Shown here piece after piece: positions 12,001-16,803 of a stretch of 64,000 nt of DNA. The notes under the pieces were generated by a model that saw only the letters and a program-made list of their open reading frames with translations, was not told the origin of the DNA and did not search any database. Origin of the DNA: Bradyrhizobium oropedii. Lineage in GTDB: Bacteria; Pseudomonadota; Alphaproteobacteria; Rhizobiales; Xanthobacteraceae. The stretch spans positions 1 through 64,000 of the forward strand of contig NZ_JACMYO010000005.1 in the NCBI RefSeq assembly GCF_020889685.1, in the 5' to 3' direction. How positions within the stretch are numbered: position 1 is the stretch's first letter; each line of letters begins with the position of its first letter. Made by a program: the position numbers and the translations under genes.

Positions 12001-13141
12001 GCCATCGCAGGGCGCCGAGATCAATCTGCTGTACGGTGTCAAGCCCGGCATCGACTACACGGCGGCGATCAACAAATACGTCAACCCGGCGCAAGCCGGC
12101 GCCGGCGGCATCGACTTCCTTGCTGACATCGCCGCGATCCTCGGGCAATCGCGCGACCAGGCCTGGGCCAGCTTCCAGGGCCTGTCACAGGCGCGGCAGC
12201 AACTCCTGGTCAACCGCGCATTCCTCGACTTCGTGATCCAAGTCGGCAAGGACTACAAGAATGCCGCAAGCCCGTACTTCGGACAGTACGCGCGCGCCTA
12301 TACCGCGATCTCCACCCTATTCCCGGCGGGTCTCGGCTACACCGACAACAGCCTGAGCGTGAACGGCAATGCCGCGCCGAAGGTTGCGACCGGCAAGCTC
12401 AACATCGCCGCTTCCGTGCTCGAGACCCAAATGGGAGGCGACATCAACATCATCGGACCGGGCGGCGGCATCAATGTCGGGCACACTTCGCTCGACAAGC
12501 TGACGCCGAGCCAGGAGGGTATCCTGACGCTCGCCGGCGGCAGCATCCGCGCCTTCGCCGACGACTCGATCCTGGTTAACCAGAGCCGCATTATGACGGA
12601 GCAGGGCGGCGACATCGGCCTGTTCGTCGCCAATGGCGATATCAATGCAGGCTCGGGGCCGAAGACCTACGTCTCCAGCCCCTCGGTCAGCGAGATCTGC
12701 ACGCCCGGCGGCTATTGCTACACCAATCCGCAAGGGCTGGTCACCGGCGCGGGCATCGCCGCGCTGTTGACGCTGCCCGGCCAGGATCCGACCAAGAGCA
12801 ACGTCACACTGGTGGCGCCGCGCGGCACGATTGATCTCGGCTCGGCGGGCATCCGCGGCAACGACATCACGCTGGTCGCGCTGGTCGTGCTCAACGCATA
12901 CAACATCCAGGCCACCGGCACGGTGACCGGGCTTGCCTTCACGCCAACGCCGAGCACCACGCTTGCCGCGGTCAGCAGCAACGCGGCCGCAGCCACCCAG
13001 CAAGCCGGTCAGCCGGCGCAGAACAAGCCCAACGATCAGCCGTCCGTCGTCATCGTCGAAGTATTGGGCTATGGCGGCAGCGGCGGCGATGATGCGACGC
13101 CGGGCAACAGCGACGACGATCGCCGCAAGAAGCAGCAGTAG
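2..13141 (+). CDS. Filamentous haemagglutinin-type giant exoprotein (TpsA-like), 5' end cut by window
   Basis: Large surface or secreted beta-helix adhesin. The frame is open to the left edge, so the start and signal peptide lie outside; the first in-frame ATG is at base 29 and gives 4,370 residues. Counting from there, a haemagglutination-activity (TPS) domain spans about residues 74-280, with NQSGIIFGG near 157 matching the N-x-x-G-I-x-F signature of TpsA proteins. The body is repetitive beta-helix rich in Gly, Ala, Asn and Thr. Six GSGY-type repeats of about 36 residues sit near residues 2280-2490. The last 300 residues resemble the DUF3739 end of rhizobial FHA-like proteins (SEICTPGGYCYTNPQG, then a charged RRKKQQ tail). 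Two-partner secretion is the family norm, but no TpsB is visible. An FkbM gene follows after 7 nt. Family assignment is firm; the ligand is unknown. Confidence 0.93.
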   Translation, partial: GGVAATQAAMNAAQQAAQQAQQAAQNTQASMIRATQAIQALRAAQSVARGIAASAPSTVPNGLNIGGLVPSSGLAASGVAKPVTDWVGANTPTQTTSGAQTTVNIDQTQSQALLNWQSFNVGKDTTVNFNQQGNASWAALNRVAPNVAPSQILGAIKADGAVYVINQSGIIFGGSSQINVHTLIASTLDVPSNASSVVFSASNMPTNVPVTGSVAALFNQGSNGKVIVQPGAVIDTTGKLNATGDGGFVALLGAGGVSNAGSIITQNGQIILASDNAVSDTTGRAGVYLVMPPSNYVGAKTAIQVFGAGGVVSNEVGGLLVANDGAVTLSGGAINQLGAVVATTSTTRTGSITLNTQCPLGNCAVGANGNIVLGSASLTAILPDETSGTLPTVTANSSVAVNGATLNSPYFQAVLQPQINIKARGNVDLQGSGSGGAGALIKAPSAALTIFTGAAGTVLLENGSTIDLSGIAGVTLPMSINEISILVTTAEVADNPLSKGLVGKTVTIDARVGSPILNVSGYTGLIPQSIDQILTVGGSFTIGDTTSVPNVVPRNFVQQPGAVINVSGGYVQYTGGVIATSRVIGADGRTYDIGSANPNIAYLGVGGGFTVLHKINGVIDTQLTEVYLSPFGGSGGRYQAGYVAGANAGSVTVSAINPIINDIIGNVVAGDRQRALAGSSNLASSDKMPSGASLSINFANPSSGQANQNHVVLLPQADVGSDPYGLTGLTLANASTWTPTLANGVFPIFTDVLSNASLGAISIKGALQLDMAASAVLSVRPGGSITLDGVGTIDGTLSAPAGTLSLTGFTYASGGPQRPSMPAVVIGSNAVLDVRGRWVNDSGLKADQLEGQAFVNGGSVSISTFAASDSVGSGFVDVTQSIVLRPGSIIDVSGGGYVSPTGKQKTGSDGLPVGRGGSLALQTYMPKQDNRWAGPATEGSNPYNVLPTGTNHPDQANVLLGGTIYAGGFDGGGTLTLQTASIVIDGAAAAVTSYLPTAQAAGIAAQSGLPLASLAVSDSKAGQLLLPASFFASGGFSQYTLNDVYGGTTVTAGTQLVLQQPTAMLANVAANQIPTGAVVRGFASLGFLPDGLRKPVNLTLDGTSVLIDRGATIAADPRATVTLVGGNAFDVTVSGSGFNVTPVLGDVTVLGSVVAHAGAINVFGDLVSIGSSAVLDVGGVFLPNPAVTGYSTGIVLGGGTITLGGATVVVQPAAQLDLQGAAVTAESNLIQQPKAGFGRSLAGQAAWSDGGSLQLVGTSIYFAGSVNAAGGAPLASGGSLTIGDVAIPTAVTGVPSAAFTNLPDAIVIEPGGRVAANLPAAGTTSARGAFIGADTLNDSGFDSVTLNANFAVAFAGSVNVAVPGALTLRADKGNFVLLPASTGLQPLGIDLNDPTTFAPSCGTNCIPSIGGTTVNLIAGYARIVGKDRVGAVNSPTLADGMLNISAQWIDLQRAIAFDNVANATFNSTSAIRLLPENYGFDTKGGTGLATSGGALLAPGNVTLRAAEIYPVSNTAFLLMSTGMLPGASTVTIAQNGAPTAPLSAGGSIVVSARTIEQGGTLWAPLGSIVLGVRTSDDLPTQFTATFFNLVNIASLFAPGAFAPTQNVTLAAGSLSSVSAAGLIIPDGYTVDGTTWYQGAPKLNGVGGVDPPPVLTAPPAKSISLFGSSVTTSTGARLDLSGGGDIYATEFVAGTGGTRNVLTTYQQDPATGNLTPTYADGRQVYALVPTYQAPVAPYDPNFAYAPNFSGVSASANGTFPNAIAPGQTVTIGAGSGVPAGTYTLLPGMYATLPGAFRVVQVANNVNPGTTKSVTSPDGSQYVLGTLGNSLTGARSSQTAVFQLQSQSVWSKYSEINITSGTTFFRNQALAANQAPPPLPIDGGVLVLGAINSLKLGATNLFAPGTSDLAPGLVGAGGQVQIGGKEILITHLDSGQASPAGYLVLDPDQISNLGAASVLIGGTASVVNGVQQIAATAFDLEVKTDAAHPLTGPELLLVSLGGSGRGVVVDDGSVIGAVGSVPTGTDRDIVFGINPVAIVGSDGKVTGYTAGVSGDGALLRVSNGTTVNVTRNFVPGQYGGPGTPPSGSAALGKFSVGAGAIINGGNALTLDTSGNGKLASSAILTARNYDIAGSVINIGGGSTGVVLSPTVLANFNDAVSVRLRSGSVINLYDANGLEIGDAAHPIGTLTFDSAGLYGQGGSTTVNATNIDLANSRGVIGKGIAGAGGTLTLNAFSTITEDVGAKSLGGFSQVNFNAGQAIAFSGNGSLNSGPIGTASLTFNVSGATIVNEGSGYTSVPTVTIGGTGGSGAQATALLGVASIAVTAGGSGYSNGDQITVTGPDGTGDGFTGTAIVDANGAITGVKITSTGSGFTGAISSVNVTSAAGTGATLAASLGVVGVSVTNAGSGYTGIPTFSFSGGGGSGTIAQGLAAVTGITLTNPGDGYLGAPTVTISGGGGTTSSAVASVSGGLVTGLTLTNGGSGYSSLPTVTFSGGGGGGADMTLSAPVIAVNSGASQSLATRGQVSLLTGAGTAPASDPRNIGGSLAVTAASITDTATIRALSGNVNLAAFTGNVVLGAGASIDASGSRIQILDLVQDTPGGNVRLISTSGNVVINPGASVSVAASGNGFAGSLSILASNTAVLNGTLDGHSAFKSVGGDFTLQAGSIDPSSTLPLGAFAGSFTVRRATGDITIDGALVSNNVLLVADTGTVTVNGTIDASGGRGQIALYGGVGVTITGGAVLDASWQPYAAGDPLYGKGTSALVQKGGTITLGTTGKPDGTLNGQYGYENVPTSGKITVYDGARFNVSGGTGGANIDNTGGSVIIRAPILTSGNVNVDFKGTVITNADAAGNPSGSGVVLNAYAVWSTTDGCTLIAGGCGAVTTVAAYNALTPDQQHQLNQHFDGVIDPAGFFDATLTNGKPTQIILANGGLYPVSTPDNPAAGAYMPHVNFYQSVLQGFVNTPFNPAAVTANFAGAKLQVGSTAAIALPSSMLHLRPEIDLVNPSATINNGNITVASNWNLGSGATVGGNTTLYYRTTGGGEPGTLLLRAFNNVQINATISDGFYLPNNQQPTNLTAAEAYANETANDANSAYNLYQGFFSLDGTLHYSASIDTILALGVNQSPLVNAAFFTIPGVYNADSVFDTPVPMQNFHLQKPVAIASSDPQVIDQYNQFYVQYVNMYHAYMVEIVQGNTNAASSVVGSGLGGYYTYAEVANYFLNVLGSPFVTPPMPVAAPSATGLYYNITGKAGAPLDYVTQWENYFFGVINANLQNNSSLGGPPDLTTALGGRTPTLANAAGIDAQFCSVCFAVTPPSAPPAYTTLFQSTYAPPPPPSPSTAPPANQIANNPAIYQGASVPNTTAATPLMTVGLGGSKGSFSYDFVAGAVFRADNTPSADPNAVIQMSSLTSTVTGNLTIDGHTSYANGQVNGQTINIPTLLRTGTGSITVAAAGNVEFLDSKTPGAIYTAGVATSTPTDFVAPTLPASYTSNPNGLIGTPAWATGGGAVTGSAGGSIIGIEMPTDTDGSQTGIVGGPTGQLWSAWYIHFGQSNGSATPFAACAVGAAACQTAAWINYATFFQGFGALAGGNVKLSAGADIVDVGASLPETLVVGGGFTAADPTKATYYGGGNLSVIAGGNLLSSDFLVGRGAGLIRVSGVVEATTGNPLNQGLPTKGITVDNQGNVTGSYALPLLLAVQDGFVTVAARGSVTLGNVYDPAQLPLAATAQTPIASLPGANNSTWSNQFTSFGPASGVSLTSLTGDVTALTVSSSNSSIGGLFAVKSPTDSLRYDIVGQVLPATLDLTALGGDIAFNTVFTGGGLGNANLIGSATGTVNMIATGSIDLGAGLSMTESLSGPLGVPLPAQTQALHANDPNPVIIAAGKDLDIANARLTLVKPAQIEAGNNINAGDRITGSGLIFVGQNNNASDITSIVAGNDLVGGAYALYGPGTFLLQAGHDLGPFAPSVFNPPTTLGVATIGNGSAVGGSFGGLNLGANGFLPSQGAEINLLYGVKPGIDYTAAINKYVNPAQAGAGGIDFLADIAAILGQSRDQAWASFQGLSQARQQLLVNRAFLDFVIQVGKDYKNAASPYFGQYARAYTAISTLFPAGLGYTDNSLSVNGNAAPKVATGKLNIAASVLETQMGGDINIIGPGGGINVGHTSLDKLTPSQEGILTLAGGSIRAFADDSILVNQSRIMTEQGGDIGLFVANGDINAGSGPKTYVSSPSVSEICTPGGYCYTNPQGLVTGAGIAALLTLPGQDPTKSNVTLVAPRGTIDLGSAGIRGNDITLVALVVLNAYNIQATGTVTGLAFTPTPSTTLAAVSSNAAAATQQAGQPAQNKPNDQPSVVIVEVLGYGGSGGDDATPGNSDDDRRKKQQ
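6860..7497 (+). repeat. Six GSGY/PTVT protein repeats inside the adhesin
   Basis: Within the giant exoprotein, six tandem units of roughly 34-42 codons begin at about 6869, 6976, 7103, 7213, 7322 and 7439. Each starts with GSGY (or GSGF, GDGY) and most run into a PTVTI/PTFSF strand and a glycine run. They interrupt the ordinary beta-helix pattern. Similar repeats are known in bacterial and phage surface proteins, where they probably form beta-strand modules. Copy number could vary by recombination. Confidence 0.75.
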
Positions 13142-13148
13142 TGCGCCG

Positions 13149-14084
13149 ATGGTGACATCATCTCCCTCGGCCGCGCTTGCGCCATCAGCCTCACCTGCGG
13201 ATACCGATCCGCTGTGGGCGCTGCTGGCGCCCGAGCGCCTCACCACCATCGTGGATATCGGCGCGAACCCGGTCGGCGCCGACCTGCCTTACCAGCCGCT
13301 GCTGGAGAAGCGCCTGTGCCGCCTGTTCGGCTTCGAGCCGCAGCGCGCGGCGCTGGCCGAGTTGAACGCCCGCAAGAGCGAGCGAGAGACCTATTTGCCG
13401 TATGTCGTCGGCAATGGCGAGCAGGCCCGTCTTCGCGAATGCGCGTCGCCGGGGATGACGAGCCTGCTGGAGCCCGACCGGCACATGCTCAAGCACTTCC
13501 CCGGATTTCTCGAGTGGGGACACGTCGTCGCCGACAGCAGGATCGAGACCCGCAAGCTCGACGATATCACCGAGATCGACGCGATGGATTACCTGAAGTG
13601 CGACGTGCAGGGCTCCGAGCTCGCGATCTTCCAGAGCGGGCGCCGCCGCCTCGCCGATGCCGTCATCATTCAGACCGAAGTCTCGTTCCTGCCGCTCTAC
13701 AAGAAGCAACCGGTGTTCGGCGAGATCGACCTCGAGCTGCGCAGCCAGGGATTCATTCCCCATACCCTGGTCTCGATCGACCGGCGGATGATCTGGCCGT
13801 TGGTCGGTGCCACGCCATTTGCGGCGATCAATCAACTGGTCGAGGCCGATGCGGTCTACGTGCGCGACTTCACCAAGGCCGACGACATCGGTACCGAGCA
13901 GCTCAAGCATCTCGCCTTGGCAGCTCATCACTGCTACGGCTCCCATGACCTCGCGGCCATTTGCGTCCAGCATCTGATCAATCGCAAGGCGGTCGCCCCC
14001 GAGGCGGGCAGTAATTATCTCGATTTGGTCCGCGCCACGCGCGCCGGCGCCGAAATCCGCGGCGTCATGCAGCCGTCGATGTGA
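13149..14084 (+). CDS. FkbM family methyltransferase
   Basis: Predicted SAM-dependent methyltransferase of 311 residues. The first ATG after the adhesin stop is at 13149. The SAM-binding motif is visible as TTIVDIGANPVGADLP near residues 35-50, followed by FGFEPQ, then YLKCDVQGSELAIF near 145-160 and the EVSFLPLY segment, all typical of FkbM enzymes, which O-methylate sugars or polyketides. It lies only 7 nt downstream of the adhesin gene, so the two are probably co-transcribed. A plausible but unproven role is methylation of a glycan on the adhesin or the cell surface. There is no signal peptide, so it should act in the cytoplasm. Confidence 0.85.
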   Translation: MVTSSPSAALAPSASPADTDPLWALLAPERLTTIVDIGANPVGADLPYQPLLEKRLCRLFGFEPQRAALAELNARKSERETYLPYVVGNGEQARLRECASPGMTSLLEPDRHMLKHFPGFLEWGHVVADSRIETRKLDDITEIDAMDYLKCDVQGSELAIFQSGRRRLADAVIIQTEVSFLPLYKKQPVFGEIDLELRSQGFIPHTLVSIDRRMIWPLVGATPFAAINQLVEADAVYVRDFTKADDIGTEQLKHLALAAHHCYGSHDLAAICVQHLINRKAVAPEAGSNYLDLVRATRAGAEIRGVMQPSM

Positions 14085-14092
14085 CGCACTGA

Positions 14093-14195
14093 CGTCATTC
14101 TGGCGCATCGCGCAGCGATGAACCCGGAATCGATTTCACCACGTTGTTTGACTCGATGGATTCCTGTCTCTCGCTTCGCGAGCCCCGGAATGACG
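14093..14195. repeat. Intergenic palindromic repeat of Bradyrhizobium type
   Basis: Between the convergent FkbM and PstS-like genes, the left end begins GTCATTCTGGCGCATCGCGC and the right end reads as its imperfect reverse complement, closing with GCCCCGGAATGACGC. The outer parts pair as a long inverted repeat around an AT-richer middle. Elements with a GTCATTCCGGG...CCCGGAATGAC frame are scattered through intergenic DNA of Bradyrhizobium and relatives. That family identity is from memory, not from a search. Confidence 0.55.
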
Positions 14196-14279
14196 CGTGG
14201 ATGGACTTGATGCGACGACTGCATCGCCGCCGACAAAGAGGCGGTCGGGTCTCGATCGAGGCCCGGCCGCCAAGGTCTT

Positions 14280-14309
14280 GATCGTGGTCCGAACATTCGG
14301 ACCACGATC
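14280..14309 (-). terminator. Stem-loop downstream of the first PstS-like gene
   Basis: A perfect 14-bp inverted repeat (14280-14293 with 14296-14309, left arm GATCGTGGTCCGAA) lies 10 nt past the stop of the minus-strand PstS-like gene. There is no T-run behind it on either strand, so it may act as a Rho-assisted or mRNA-stabilising hairpin. Confidence 0.5.
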
Positions 14310-14319
14310 TCACATGCGC

Positions 14320-16314
14320 TTACTTCGCGCCGCCGGTCACGCCCTGGCAGCCGTCGGTCTGCGCACCTGACGCGTTGTATGCCGCGATCGCGGTCGGCAG
14401 GCCACCCGCGGCACTCGCCCGCAGATAGCCGCTCAAGACGTTGCCGGCCCAGGTCGGGTCGAGCTCGTGGAAGCCGTTGTTGCGGATCACCTGCGCGACA
14501 TCAGGATCATATCCGGGAGCGTTGGCATTCGACGTCGCCGGGTTGTAGCGCGGCAGCGCAGAGACCGAACCGCCATAGAGCCAGGCCAGCCAGTTCTTCA
14601 GCGTCGGCACTCGCGTGCCGCCGGCATCGCCATAGCAGCTGTAGACGTTGGCGTAGCTCGCGCCCGTCAGTGCATAGTCGGTGAGCGATACCAGCGGGAC
14701 GCCGATCACGGACAGGCCGCTGTAGTCAACACCGCCCAGCACGGTTCCGCCGGCGTAGGTCTGCCCGTAGATGTTCCAGGCATTGTAGCTGCCGCTCGCC
14801 GACGGCGCGGAGAGACCGCTGAAGGCCTGCGCGACGTTGTCCGGCGTCGGCGGGACGAAGTTCGTGGGAGTCCCGACGGAGCCCGTCTGGCCCGGATGAT
14901 AGACGCCGAAGATGCGCAGCGCTTCGTTCTGGATGCTGGCCGACAGCGGAGCCGCGGCGGAGATCGTGTTGCCGGCGATTTCCTCGGTGACGCTCTGCGC
15001 ATAGGGCTGGGTGAAATCTGCGCTAAGATAGCCGATCCGGCCGGCGTGGAACGCATCGGTGCCGATCTTGAGCGCTTCGTGATTGGCGCCCAGCGCGGTG
15101 ATCCAGTGCGGAATGGGTCGCTCGGAATCGTCCTCGACGTCGAGCGTGTCGTGGTGATCGTGATCGGTCGTGCCCTTTACCGCCAGGATATTCTGGACCA
15201 GGTGGGAGAACCTGCTCGAGGGCAGGTTTGCCGTGGTGGTGCCGTTGACGCCCACGCCCGTGAAAATCTTTTTGTAGTTGTAGGTGCCGGTCGGGTCGAG
15301 CAGCGGGCAGAGATTGGCGAGATAATTGGTGAGGATGTAGCTCGCACCGGCGTCGTCGGCTCGGTAGACCACCTTGATCGGCAGGCGGCCGCTGGTGTAG
15401 GCGACCGGAGTGAGGGTGCCGTTGGTGTTGTCGTCATAGAAGTGCTGGAATTGCTGCACGCCGTTCTGGTCCAGATAGGGGATCAGCGTGGCGGTGTCGC
15501 TCCAGTCCGTCACCGTGGCCGAGAAGATCGCGCAGAGCTGCGCCGCGGAGAGCTGGATTGCGCCGCCCGCCTGGGTGTTCGGCGACAGCGCCGACTGGTT
15601 GGTCCAGGTCACACCCGAGGCGGAGTTCGCGGTGTTGACCGCAATCGCGATCGGAATCTCTACCGCGGGGATCTGGATCGGCGCGCCGACGGACGCCGGG
15701 TTGAAGCTCACCGCCGAGCTGCTCTGCGCCGCGATCAGCAGCGTGTTCTGCCAGTTGGTCGTGGGCAGGAAATTGCTGAACGACACGGTGGTCAGGCTGG
15801 AAACCGTGCCGGCAAGCGGCAGGTCGCTGGTGGCGAAGTCGAGCCGCGGATACGGATAGGTCTTGAAGTTCGAATTGGCAGTGTCGCGGAACGGCGGTTT
15901 GGCCGAAGGCTTGCGCACCAGCGCTGGCGCGGAATCCGGGCTGCCACGGAACAGCTGATGCGGATCGTTGGCGATGTAGGCGCGCTGGCCGTTGCCTGCG
16001 CCGACCGCGGCGATCAGGCCTTCGACCGCAGTGGAGACCTGCGTGCAGCTCGCCGGCAGCATGTCCGGGGTTGGCGGCGCGAAGGTGAACGTTGGCGAGA
16101 ACGCCTGGCCGTCATTGGCCACCGTGGTGCCGGCATAGCAGTCGAACAGCTGCCGCAGCGCCAGCGATGACAGCGTGCTGCCGCCGCCGTAGATGCCGGT
16201 TGAGATCGGGGTCTGCGCCGCAGCGGGCCGCTGCGTGCCGAGAATCGCGGCTGCCGACAGCACGACCAGCGAGGTCGAGCCCAGCAGGCGTCCGGCGAAG
16301 GATGTCGTCTTCAT
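14320..16314 (-). CDS. Secreted PstS-like substrate-binding protein, paralogue 1
   Basis: A 664-residue exported protein related to phosphate-binding PstS proteins but about twice their usual length. A Sec signal peptide ends near residue 34 (VVLSAAAILG core, then AAAQ). The mature part opens with YGGGSTLSSLALRQLFDCY, the PstS-type ligand-binding start. Further along are AIQLSAAQLCAIFSATVTDW, the motif that follows the first lobe in PstS, and VVYRADDAGASYILTNYL. Several paired cysteines (FDCY, SCTQ, QLCA, NLCP, YSCYGD, DGCQ) suggest disulfides outside the cytoplasm. AGGGAG stands 8 nt before the ATG. It shares its architecture with the next gene. Ligand and destination are unknown; secretion by the nearby type II system is an attractive guess. 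Confidence 0.82.
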   Translation of the reverse strand: MKTTSFAGRLLGSTSLVVLSAAAILGTQRPAAAQTPISTGIYGGGSTLSSLALRQLFDCYAGTTVANDGQAFSPTFTFAPPTPDMLPASCTQVSTAVEGLIAAVGAGNGQRAYIANDPHQLFRGSPDSAPALVRKPSAKPPFRDTANSNFKTYPYPRLDFATSDLPLAGTVSSLTTVSFSNFLPTTNWQNTLLIAAQSSSAVSFNPASVGAPIQIPAVEIPIAIAVNTANSASGVTWTNQSALSPNTQAGGAIQLSAAQLCAIFSATVTDWSDTATLIPYLDQNGVQQFQHFYDDNTNGTLTPVAYTSGRLPIKVVYRADDAGASYILTNYLANLCPLLDPTGTYNYKKIFTGVGVNGTTTANLPSSRFSHLVQNILAVKGTTDHDHHDTLDVEDDSERPIPHWITALGANHEALKIGTDAFHAGRIGYLSADFTQPYAQSVTEEIAGNTISAAAPLSASIQNEALRIFGVYHPGQTGSVGTPTNFVPPTPDNVAQAFSGLSAPSASGSYNAWNIYGQTYAGGTVLGGVDYSGLSVIGVPLVSLTDYALTGASYANVYSCYGDAGGTRVPTLKNWLAWLYGGSVSALPRYNPATSNANAPGYDPDVAQVIRNNGFHELDPTWAGNVLSGYLRASAAGGLPTAIAAYNASGAQTDGCQGVTGGAK

Positions 16315-16743
16315 GTTCTTAACTCCCTGTTTGACGATGTGATGCGGCGCCGCGCGACCCGCCTCATGGTCTCGGGACCAGAAGATCTTGCTCGATGCGA
16401 TGAAGTGGAAAGCGATGAAGAAGACCTTCGCGGAAGCCCTTGAAACATGGTGCAGCGAGACGCGCAGGGCAGAACCCTCCGCGTCGTATCGACGACGACG
16501 CCAGTGCAGTGCTCACATCTCTTAGACAATTTGAATCGAGGCGAAGCGCAGCGTTGTTCGCCTTATTTTCGCAGTTGCGATTATCTCGGTCGACGCTCGC
16601 GGGAGCGTCTGCTCGAGCTTCATTGAGCGATGAGACGCATCGAGATTGACTTGTCCAACCTCGGTGCGCGTGAACACCGAGATCTGATACAATGTCTTGG
16701 TATCCGGGCAGCCATTCGCCGCGATGCCTCACGTTGTGCGATA
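16315..16743. other. Non-coding interval upstream of PstS-like gene 1
   Basis: About 430 bp with no convincing gene; the short frames here lack ribosome sites and domain signals. It should carry the promoter of the minus-strand PstS-like gene. A 7-bp inverted repeat (CTCGGTG at 16660-16666 with CACCGAG at 16675-16681) is the only clear structure. I see no convincing Pho box. Confidence 0.5.
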
Positions 16744-16744
16744 G

Positions 16745-16777
16745 AAAAAAACGGGCGCCTCGTTAGAGGCGCCCGTT
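16745..16777 (-). terminator. Rho-independent terminator of PstS-like gene 2
   Basis: On the minus strand, a 12-bp perfect stem (AACGGGCGCCTC, loop TAAC, GAGGCGCCCGTT) leads straight into a T-run. On the plus strand this is an A-run at 16745-16751 followed by arms 16750-16761 and 16766-16777. It starts 27 nt past the stop of the minus-strand gene. This is a textbook intrinsic terminator. Confidence 0.92.
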
Positions 16778-16803
16778 CGTGTTTGTCGTTCGACGTCGTC
16801 GGC

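Noticed and set aside
14467..16170. 567-codon plus-strand frame opposite PstS-like gene 1
   Set aside because: The minus-strand frame has a signal peptide, PstS motifs and a ribosome site; this one has only Arg/Gly-rich sequence.
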